A stretch of 62,978 nucleotides of DNA, from positions 1-62,978 of the forward strand of contig CAJTKE010000018.1 in assembly GCA_910576865.1 (NCBI GenBank), read 5' to 3'. The stretch comes from an uncultured Oscillibacter sp. (GTDB lineage: Bacteria; Bacillota; Clostridia; Oscillospirales; Oscillospiraceae). Position numbers and translations under genes: made by a program. The notes below the pieces were generated by a model. It saw only the letters and a program-made list of their open reading frames with translations, was not told the origin of the DNA and did not search any database. Below, piece after piece: positions 57,023-62,978 of this stretch (the stretch's first letter is position 1; every line of letters starts with the position of its first letter).

Positions 57023-57051
57023 TCGACGGAATTTCCTTTTTCTGCTATACT
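57023..57051 (+). promoter_or_regulatory. Promoter of the symporter/threonine dehydratase operon
   Basis: TCGACG (57023-57028), 17-base spacer, TATACT (57046-57051) with an extended TGC. The leader of about 120 nt (57058-57179) contains short GC-rich repeats but no riboswitch class I can name. Confidence 0.6.
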
Positions 57052-57179
57052 GGGTATTGACAAGACAGGCTCCCGCGGCGGAGACGGCGTTTCTCCTCCG
57101 GCGTGGCAAACGGAAAGACTTCTTTTCTTGAGGACTTCGACGTAAGGGCAGGCAGCGGAAACGGAAAGGAATCGGTAAC

Positions 57180-58625
57180 ATGGATCACACTCAACTCAGC
57201 GTTCTGGACCTGGGCATCATCGCCCTGTATCTCGTCTCCATGGTGGTGGTGGGCGTCTGGTTCGTCCGCCGCATCAAGGACACCGGGGACTACTACGTGG
57301 CGGGCCGTTCCCTGGGACCCCTGGTCATGATGGCCACGGTCTGCGCCACCATCATCGGCGGCAGCGGCCTGATGGGCCGGGCGGGGGTGGCCTACTCCAG
57401 CGGCACCAAGGCGGTGCTTACCGCCATTCCCTATCTTCTGGGCATGTTCATCTTCTCCGGCATCGCCGGGAAAATTTCCGACATCGGCATGAAGTACGAT
57501 GTCACCTCCATTCCGGACCTCTTCGAGCGCCGCTTCGGCAAAACGGCCAAGATCCTGCTGGCGGCCATGGTGGCCTTCACCATGATGGGGACCGTGGCCT
57601 CCCAGGTGACGGCCACCGCCACCATCATCAACATGCTGGGCGGACAGGTGGGCCTCAGCTTTGAGGCCGGGGCCCTGATCGCCTGTATCATCTTCATGGT
57701 CTACACCGCCTCCAGCGGCCTCTTCGGCGTGGTGTACACCGACGTGCTCCAGTTCTACATGCTGATTTTATTTGTCTACATCCTCATTCCCGTGGCCTCT
57801 CTCAGGAGCATCGGCGGCTTCTCCACCTTCCTGGCGAACCTGGACCCGGCCCTGGCGAAGCCCTATCTCAACGGCAGCATCCTGGGGGACATCGTCACCT
57901 ATCTGGTCTTCACCATGGCGGGGGCGGAGATGTGGCAGCGGGCCTTCGCCGCCAAGGACCGGGGCTCCGCCAAGAAGGGCATGTTCCTGGGCACCGCCGT
58001 CTACGGCGTCACCATCGCCCTGGTGTACTTCATGGGCGTGGCCGCCCATCAGGTCATCGGGGACGACGCCCTGGCGGTCTACGGCACCACCGACGCCGTG
58101 GTCCCGGCCCTGGCCATCCACGTGCTGCCCATCGGCCTGACGGGCCTTGCTCTGGCGGGCATTCTCTCCGTCATCATGTCCACGGCGGACAGCTACCTGC
58201 TGGTCAGCGTCCAGACCTGCGTCCATGACATCGGCAAGACCTTCTTCCCGGAGATGAAGGACAAGACGGAAATTCTCCTCTCCCGGGTCTTCTCCATTGT
58301 CCTGCCCCTGGGGGCCCTGGTCATCGCCCTCTACATCAAAAACGCCTACAACATCCTCATGTTCGCCTGGAGCTTCTACGCGGCGGCGGCGGGCATCCCG
58401 GCTTTCGCGGCCCTCTTCTGGAAAAAGGCCACCAGCGCCGGCGTCATCGCCGGCATGGCCGCCGGCTTCACCGTCTGCATCGGCTGGAAGCTGGCGGGGG
58501 AGCCCTTCGGCCTGGGCTCCGCCGTGCCGGGGACCATCGCCTGTGGCATCGCCCTGATCGCCGTCAGCCTCGCCACCTGCAAGAGCCATCCCTCCGCCTT
58601 GCTGGACGCGGGGAAGGCGCGGTAA
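57180..58625 (+). CDS. Sodium:solute symporter family protein
   Basis: A 481-residue SSS-family carrier with about 13 membrane segments. It begins with LGIIALYLVSMVVVGVWF, then IKDTGDYYVAGRSLGPLVM (the conserved YY-x-AGR loop), and later has GVVYTDVLQFYMLILFVYIL and a GILSVIMSTADSYLLV segment whose Ser/Thr line the sodium site. It is shorter than the symporter at 32387-34048 and closer to the amino acid/organic acid branch. It is encoded 38 bases before threonine dehydratase, so an amino acid or carboxylate substrate is a reasonable guess only. Confidence 0.88.
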   Translation: MDHTQLSVLDLGIIALYLVSMVVVGVWFVRRIKDTGDYYVAGRSLGPLVMMATVCATIIGGSGLMGRAGVAYSSGTKAVLTAIPYLLGMFIFSGIAGKISDIGMKYDVTSIPDLFERRFGKTAKILLAAMVAFTMMGTVASQVTATATIINMLGGQVGLSFEAGALIACIIFMVYTASSGLFGVVYTDVLQFYMLILFVYILIPVASLRSIGGFSTFLANLDPALAKPYLNGSILGDIVTYLVFTMAGAEMWQRAFAAKDRGSAKKGMFLGTAVYGVTIALVYFMGVAAHQVIGDDALAVYGTTDAVVPALAIHVLPIGLTGLALAGILSVIMSTADSYLLVSVQTCVHDIGKTFFPEMKDKTEILLSRVFSIVLPLGALVIALYIKNAYNILMFAWSFYAAAAGIPAFAALFWKKATSAGVIAGMAAGFTVCIGWKLAGEPFGLGSAVPGTIACGIALIAVSLATCKSHPSALLDAGKAR

Positions 58626-58663
58626 TTTCGCTGCGGGACGGATCCCGCGGAAAGGGGTAAACC

Positions 58664-59851
58664 ATGCTGACCCTGGACATGATCCAAGACGCCCAGAGGG
58701 CCCTGTCGGGCGTCGCCCGCCGGACGCCCCTGGACCCCGCCCCCAAGCTGGGCCGGGGCCTCTGCATCAAGGCGGAGAACCTCCAGCTCACCGGCTCCTT
58801 CAAGCTCCGGGGGGCCTTCAACAAAATCCGCTCCCTGACGCCGGAGGAGGCGGAGCGGGGCGTCATCGCCTGCTCCGCCGGGAACCACGCCCAGGGCATC
58901 GCCCTGTCCGCCGCCCAGCTGGGCATTCCCTCCGTCATCTGCATGCCCGCCGGGGCCCCCATCAGCAAGGTGGAGGCCACCAAGGGCTACGGCGCCCAGG
59001 TGGTGCTGGTCCCCGGCGTGTACGACGACGCCGCCAGGGAAGCCCGGCGCCTCTGCCAGGAAAAGGGCTACACCTTCGCCCACCCCTTCAACGACCCCCT
59101 GGTCATCGCCGGGCAGGGCACCATCGGCCTGGAGATTCTGGAGCAGCTGCCGGAGGTGGAGCAGATCGTGGTCCCCATCGGCGGCGGCGGGCTCATCAGC
59201 GGCGTGGCTTACGCCGTGAAGCACCTGAAGCCGGAGTGCCGCGTTGTCGGCGTCCAGGCGGTGGGCGCGCCCTCCATGTACCTCTCCCTCCGGGCCGGGG
59301 AGCCCTCGGAGCTGAAAATCGTGGCCACCATCGCCGACGGCATCGCCGTGAAGCGGCCCGGGGACCTGACCTTCGCCCTGTGCCGGGAGTATGTGGACGA
59401 GGTGGTCACCGTCACCGAGGATGAAATCGCCTCCGCCATCCTGGCCCTGATGGAGGAGCAGAAGACCGTGGCCGAGGGGGCCGGGGCCGCCAGTGTCGCC
59501 GCCTGCATGTTCGGCAAGGTGGAGCTCAAGGGGCGGAAGACCGTGTGTCTGGTCTCCGGGGGCAATGTGGACGTGACCACCCTCTCCCGGATCATCACCA
59601 AGGGCCTGTCCAAGGCGGGCCGTCTGGTGGAGCTGACCACCAAGGTGGAGGACAAACCGGGAAGCCTGCTGCGGATGCTCCAGGTGGTGGCGGACAGCGG
59701 GGCCAACATCATCAGCGTCAGCCACAGCCGGGAGGACAAGGAATCCGATGTGAGGGCCTGCATCGTCACCATGGTGCTGGAGACCCGGGACAGCCGCCAC
59801 GCCGAGGCATTGCAGCTGGAGCTGTCCTCCCGGGGATACCTGATGCGGTGA
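58664..59851 (+). CDS. ilvA: Threonine ammonia-lyase (threonine dehydratase) with ACT domain
   Basis: A 395-residue fold-type II PLP enzyme that deaminates threonine to 2-oxobutyrate. The Schiff-base Lys lies in LTGSFKLRGAFNKI; CSAGNHAQGIALSAAQLG binds substrate, and VVPIGGGGLISGVA is the phosphate-binding glycine loop. A C-terminal ACT domain (about 325-395, ELTTKVEDKPGSLLRMLQV) suggests allosteric control. The length fits the shorter IlvA/TdcB class with a single ACT. It lies in an operon with the sodium:solute symporter. Biosynthetic versus catabolic use cannot be decided here. Confidence 0.92.
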   Translation: MLTLDMIQDAQRALSGVARRTPLDPAPKLGRGLCIKAENLQLTGSFKLRGAFNKIRSLTPEEAERGVIACSAGNHAQGIALSAAQLGIPSVICMPAGAPISKVEATKGYGAQVVLVPGVYDDAAREARRLCQEKGYTFAHPFNDPLVIAGQGTIGLEILEQLPEVEQIVVPIGGGGLISGVAYAVKHLKPECRVVGVQAVGAPSMYLSLRAGEPSELKIVATIADGIAVKRPGDLTFALCREYVDEVVTVTEDEIASAILALMEEQKTVAEGAGAASVAACMFGKVELKGRKTVCLVSGGNVDVTTLSRIITKGLSKAGRLVELTTKVEDKPGSLLRMLQVVADSGANIISVSHSREDKESDVRACIVTMVLETRDSRHAEALQLELSSRGYLMR

Positions 59852-59870
59852 GGCGGGGGAAAACTCCCCC

Positions 59871-59899
59871 TTGCAATCCCCTTTTCCGTCCTGTATAAT
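59871..59899 (+). promoter_or_regulatory. Promoter of glnS
   Basis: TTGCAA (59871-59876), 17-base spacer, TATAAT (59894-59899), about 30 bases before ATG 59936. Confidence 0.75.
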
Positions 59900-59935
59900 G
59901 AATTGTCATTTTATTTTACACGGGAGGACTTCGCC

Positions 59936-61624
59936 ATGGCGGACGACATCAAAGCGCCGGAGCTGGAAAGCCGGAACTTCATTCACGCATTTATCGAGGA
60001 GGACGTGGCCCCCGGCGGGCAGTTTGAGGGCATGACGGTTCACACCCGCTTCCCCCCGGAGCCCAACGGCTACCTCCACATCGGCCACTGCAAGGCCCTG
60101 ACCATCGACTTCGGCACCGCCGAAAAATACGGCGGGCTCTGCAACCTCCGGATGGACGACACCAACCCCACCAAGGAGGACGAGGAGTTCGTGGAGGCCA
60201 TCAAGGAGGACATCCACTGGCTGGGCTTCGACTGGGGGGACCGCTTCTTCTTCGGTTCCGACTACTTTGAGGAGGACTACCGTCAGGCAGAGCTGCTCAT
60301 TCAGAAGGGCTTGGCCTACGTCTGCCAGCTGACCCCGGAGGAGTTCAGGGAGTACCGGGGCGGCGTGGGCGTGCCCGCCCGGAGTCCCTGGCGGGACCGG
60401 CCCATGGAGGAGAGCCTGGACCTCTTCCGCCGGATGCGGGCGGGGGAGTTCCCCGACGGGGCCATGACCCTCCGGGCCAAGATCGACCTTGCCAGCGGCA
60501 ATTTCAACATGCGGGACCCGGTGCTCTACCGGATCAACCACCTGCCCCACCACCGCCACGGAAGCAAGTGGTGCATCTACCCCATGTACGACTTCGCCCA
60601 CCCCATTCAGGACGCCCTGGAGGGCATCACCCACTCCCTCTGCTCCCTGGAATTTGAAGCTCACCGTCCCCTTTACAACTGGGTGGTGGAGCACTGCGAC
60701 CTGCCCGCCAAACCCCGGCAGATCGAGTTTGCCCGCCTTGGCATTGACCACACGGTGATGAGCAAGCGAAAGCTCCGCCGCCTGGTGGAAGAGGGCCGGG
60801 TTTCCGGCTGGGACGACCCCCGGATGCCCACCCTCTGCGGCCTCCGCCGCCGGGGCTACACCCCCCGGTCCATCCGGAATTTCTGCGAGCGCATCGGCGT
60901 GGCGAAATCCGCCAATGTCGTCGAGTACGGCTTCCTGGAGCACTGCCTCCGGGAGGACCTGAACGCCACCGCGGAGCGGGTCATGGCCGTTCTCCGGCCC
61001 GTGAAGCTCACCATCACCAACTACCCCGAGGGGAAGACGGAGACCGTCACCGTGGAAAACAACCCCATGGACCCGGAGGCCGGAACCCGGGAAGTTCCCT
61101 TTTCCCGCACCCTCTGGGTGGAGGCCGAGGACTTCCTGGAGACCCCCGTGCCCAAGTACAAGCGCCTCTATCCCGGCGGCCCGGAGTGCCGCCTGAAGGG
61201 GGCCTACCTCATCCGCTGCACGGGCTGCGTGAAGGACGAGGCGGGGAACGTGACGGAAATCCTCTGCGAGTACGACCCGGAGAGCCGGGGCGGCGACCCC
61301 GCCGACGGCCGGAAGGTCAAGGGGGCCACCATCCACTGGGTGGACGCCGCCACCGCCGTGGACGCCGAGGTCCGGCTGTACGACAACCTCTTTTCCGACG
61401 AGAACCCCGACGCCGCCGACAAGGACTTCATTGAGTGCCTGAACCCCAACTCCCTGGAGGTGCTGACGGGCTGCAAGGTGGAGGCCTCCCTGGCGGACGC
61501 CCAGGCCCCGGCGAACTTCCAATTCCTGCGGCAGGGCTATTTCTGCCTGGACAGCAAAGACAGCGCCCCGGGACACTTGGTGTTCAACCGGAGCGTCAGC
61601 CTGAAGGACAGCTTCAAGAAATGA
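59936..61624 (+). CDS. glnS: Glutaminyl-tRNA synthetase
   Basis: A 562-residue class Ib synthetase charging tRNA-Gln directly. The HIGH motif is PPEPNGYLHIGHCKAL, and DDTNPTKEDEEFVEAI follows as in GlnRS. The KMSKS motif is present as VMSKRKL. The C-terminal anticodon-binding beta-barrels cover about 340-560. The start is ATG 59936 behind GGGAGG; an upstream in-frame TTG-type start overlaps the promoter. Many Gram-positive bacteria lack this enzyme and use GluRS plus GatCAB, so its presence is a useful trait of this lineage. Confidence 0.96.
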   Translation: MADDIKAPELESRNFIHAFIEEDVAPGGQFEGMTVHTRFPPEPNGYLHIGHCKALTIDFGTAEKYGGLCNLRMDDTNPTKEDEEFVEAIKEDIHWLGFDWGDRFFFGSDYFEEDYRQAELLIQKGLAYVCQLTPEEFREYRGGVGVPARSPWRDRPMEESLDLFRRMRAGEFPDGAMTLRAKIDLASGNFNMRDPVLYRINHLPHHRHGSKWCIYPMYDFAHPIQDALEGITHSLCSLEFEAHRPLYNWVVEHCDLPAKPRQIEFARLGIDHTVMSKRKLRRLVEEGRVSGWDDPRMPTLCGLRRRGYTPRSIRNFCERIGVAKSANVVEYGFLEHCLREDLNATAERVMAVLRPVKLTITNYPEGKTETVTVENNPMDPEAGTREVPFSRTLWVEAEDFLETPVPKYKRLYPGGPECRLKGAYLIRCTGCVKDEAGNVTEILCEYDPESRGGDPADGRKVKGATIHWVDAATAVDAEVRLYDNLFSDENPDAADKDFIECLNPNSLEVLTGCKVEASLADAQAPANFQFLRQGYFCLDSKDSAPGHLVFNRSVSLKDSFKK

Positions 61625-61631
61625 AACAGGA

Positions 61632-61663
61632 CCGCCGGAGGGACGAACCCTCCGGCGGCTTTT
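61632..61663 (+). terminator. Terminator of glnS
   Basis: CCGCCGGAGGG pairs with CCCTCCGGCGG around ACGAA and is followed by TTTT. It also separates glnS from the convergent anti-sigma-like gene ending at 61667. Confidence 0.85.
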
Positions 61664-61666
61664 CGT

Positions 61667-62236
61667 TCAGTCCGTGACGGTGGTGGTGACCGCACTGGTA
61701 TAGGTCTCCGCGGCGGCGGAGCTTTCCGTGACAATGTTGTAATCCGTGTCTCCGCCCTGGGAGGACATCTGAATCTCGCAGTCCTCCAGAGTGCCGGTGA
61801 CCGTCACGTCCACGTCCTCGCCTCCGGCGGTTTTCACGGTTCCCTGGTAAACCCCGCTTTCCGCGATTTCCTCGGTGATGTCAAACTCGGCGTCGTCCAC
61901 GGTCAGGATCAGCTTGCCGTCCCGCAGCTCCACGTCGGCAAAGGTGCCGACGACTTCCACCCGTTCTCCCGCGTCGTTTTCCAGCACGATCAGGGAATCG
62001 TCCTGGAAGACAATCCGCAGGTTCTCAAACAGCATTCCATTGCTGGCCGCGTTGGCCGTCACCGCCAGGGCCAGGGTCAGCATGGCCGCCAGGGCCACCG
62101 CCCGCAGGGCCTTCAAGGGCCGCTTCATGGTCTTCTTTCCGTTCATCTCGCTCATTTTCAAAAGGACCTCCTTCTTCGACTCGTCGGAGGCCCGGAGCCG
62201 GGAAAAGGTCTCGCGATACAATCTCTCGTCCATCAT
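61667..62236 (-). CDS. Membrane protein partner of the ECF sigma factor, possible anti-sigma factor
   Basis: A 189-residue protein. The cytoplasmic N-terminus (MMDERLYRETFSRLRASDES ... KEVLLKMSEMNGKK) is followed by one membrane segment (about 49-66) and an extracytoplasmic beta-rich domain (FENLRIVFQDDSLIVLEND ... DDAEFDITEEIAESG). Its ATG overlaps the sigma factor stop (ATGATGA). By position and topology it could be the anti-sigma factor, but no zinc-binding HxxxCxxC motif is present and I cannot name a family. The start is taken at 62236, ten bases after AAGGAGG. Confidence 0.7.
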   Translation of the reverse strand: MMDERLYRETFSRLRASDESKKEVLLKMSEMNGKKTMKRPLKALRAVALAAMLTLALAVTANAASNGMLFENLRIVFQDDSLIVLENDAGERVEVVGTFADVELRDGKLILTVDDAEFDITEEIAESGVYQGTVKTAGGEDVDVTVTGTLEDCEIQMSSQGGDTDYNIVTESSAAAETYTSAVTTTVTD

Positions 62237-62712
62237 CAGGCTTCCGCCTCCTTCAGTTTGTTTTTCAGCTCTCCCCTGGCCCGCATGAGCCAGGTCTGGA
62301 CGGTGGACGCCTTGGCCCCCAGCAGCTCCCCGGTCTCCTTGACGGAGTAGCCCTCGTAGTAGTAGAGGTACACCGCCGCCCGGTACTTGGGGGGCAGGGC
62401 CATCACCTGCCGGAAGAGCTCCGACTGGGCGGGCCGGTCGAAGACCGGGGCCTCCGCCGCCTCGTCCAGAGGATCGGTCCGCCGCCGCCAGGGGGAGCGG
62501 AGCAGCTTTTTGCACTCATTGGCCGCCACCCGGAGAAGCCAGTGCCTCTCGTGGTCCGGCGACTCGAAGTCCCGGGGCTCCACGTAGAGCTTCAGCAAAG
62601 ACTCCTGCATCACGTCCTCGGCGTCCGCCCGGTTCTTCAGATAGCTGTAAGCCAGCCGGAACACCATGTCGCCGTAGAGCTCCACGGCCTCCCGGAACCG
62701 CTGGTCCGTCAA
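62236..62712 (-). CDS. ECF-type RNA polymerase sigma factor
   Basis: A 158-residue sigma-70 family factor containing only regions 2 and 4. Region 2: MVFRLAYSYLKNRADAEDVMQESLLKLY. Region 4: VMALPPKYRAAVYLYYYEGYSVKETGELLG, then AKASTVQTWLMRARGELK as the -35-binding helix-turn-helix. The start is TTG 62712 behind an AGGAGGTGA site. It is translationally coupled to the membrane partner. No ECF-style AAC/CGTC promoter was recognised upstream, so autoregulation is not evident. Confidence 0.92.
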   Translation of the reverse strand: MTDQRFREAVELYGDMVFRLAYSYLKNRADAEDVMQESLLKLYVEPRDFESPDHERHWLLRVAANECKKLLRSPWRRRTDPLDEAAEAPVFDRPAQSELFRQVMALPPKYRAAVYLYYYEGYSVKETGELLGAKASTVQTWLMRARGELKNKLKEAEA

Positions 62713-62807
62713 CGCGTCTCACCTCCTTCGGATTGGTCTGGAAGGGCCCTTCTGTCTGGAATATCCTTTACAGGGGCATTCTATCTCACTCAGCTGAAAA
62801 TTTCCTC

Positions 62808-62841
62808 AAAAAACCGGGGGACCTCTTCGGGTCCCCCGGTT
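62808..62841 (-). terminator. Terminator of argS
   Basis: On the minus strand a perfect 12-bp stem (62830-62841 with 62812-62823) around a six-base loop is followed by a run of T (62808-62813). It ends argS transcripts before the sigma factor gene. Confidence 0.9.
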
Positions 62842-62850
62842 CTCCAGGAA

Positions 62851-62978
62851 TCACATATGCTCCGGCGCGTCCACGCCGATGAGCTTCAGCCCGTTCCGCA
62901 GCACGATGCGGGCGTCGTCCGCCAGCCGGAGCCGGGCGGACGCCAGGGCGGGGGCCTCCTCCCGGATGTGGCAGGCGG
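62851..62978 (-). CDS. argS: Arginyl-tRNA synthetase, C-terminal end (partial)
   Basis: The last 41 residues, running off the window edge. They include REEAPALASARLRLADDAR, IVLRNGLKLIGVDAPEHM and a TGA stop. The LRL-x-x-x-x-RIVLRNGL-x-L-x-GV-x-APE-x-M ending is the diagnostic C-terminus of ArgRS (anticodon-binding domain). The rest of the gene lies beyond base 62978. The strong terminator at 62808-62841 follows directly. Confidence 0.88.
   Translation of the reverse strand, partial: ACHIREEAPALASARLRLADDARIVLRNGLKLIGVDAPEHM

Noticed and set aside
57058..57179. Riboswitch in the leader of the second symporter
   Set aside because: Some GC-rich repeats are present, but no glycine, lysine or other known riboswitch core could be matched by eye.
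1..62978. CRISPR arrays, tRNA or rRNA genes, insertion sequences, integrase or att sites
   Set aside because: No regularly spaced repeats, no cloverleaf or rRNA sequence, and no transposase or integrase motifs were found in reading either strand.

Overview
The window reads as chromosomal DNA of a GC-rich Gram-positive anaerobe of the Clostridia, most likely a gut Oscillospiraceae-type bacterium (Flavonifractor, Lawsonibacter or Oscillibacter relatives). I infer this from dense AGGAGG ribosome binding sites, SigA-type promoters with 17-18 nt spacers, strong C/G bias at third codon positions, lipobox solute-binding proteins, YesM/YesN-type two-component genes and the mix of sugar and nucleoside salvage genes. 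No rRNA, tRNA, insertion sequence, prophage or CRISPR array was seen.

Layout. 1-5.8 kb: a LacI regulator heading a tripartite tricarboxylate transporter operon (tctB-tctC-tctA), a divergent aldo/keto reductase, and an NCS2 nucleobase permease. 5.9-16.1 kb: a defence-like block, all on the minus strand, comprising a complete type I restriction-modification system (hsdM-hsdS-hsdR) ending in a YgjP-like metallopeptidase homologue without its zinc motif, preceded by a Panacea/SocA-domain (antitoxin-like) gene paired with a large four-helix membrane protein. Upstream of that pair lies a near-consensus promoter that drives no recognisable protein. 16.2-28.3 kb: an Rbs-type sugar ABC importer with esterase, Gfo/Idh oxidoreductase and IolE-like gene, next to a HAD phosphatase, YesN/YesM two-component system and an ABC ATPase homologue that has lost its catalytic motifs. 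28.4-35.5 kb: a small XRE/DUF6514-like pair, an inositol-type cluster (iolG-iolH-iolI) with a sodium:solute symporter, and a second LacI regulator. 35.5-39.4 kb: a solute-binding lipoprotein overlapping a hybrid histidine kinase. 39.6-45.9 kb: a five-gene nucleoside salvage operon. 46-55.6 kb: a mannitol/fructose-phosphate region (DeoR regulator, fruK, mtlA, sugar-phosphate dehydrogenase, glmS, pgi, mtlD). 55.8-63 kb: capA-like gene, a second symporter with threonine dehydratase, glnS, an ECF sigma factor with a membrane partner, and the end of argS.

How the genes work together. Most of the window is solute uptake tied to dedicated regulators. The LacI-tct and iol loci share a TTGCGT-N8-ACGC operator, and their two LacI proteins share a recognition helix. 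Mannitol, fructose, glucose and amino-sugar metabolism meet at fructose-6-phosphate in the 46-55 kb block.

Best candidates for something undescribed: (1) the Panacea-domain gene with the four-helix, cysteine-cluster membrane protein beside hsdMSR, together with its unexplained upstream transcript; (2) the motif-less ABC ATPase encoded with a histidine kinase that has almost no extracytoplasmic sensor; (3) the motif-less YgjP-like protein translationally coupled to hsdR.
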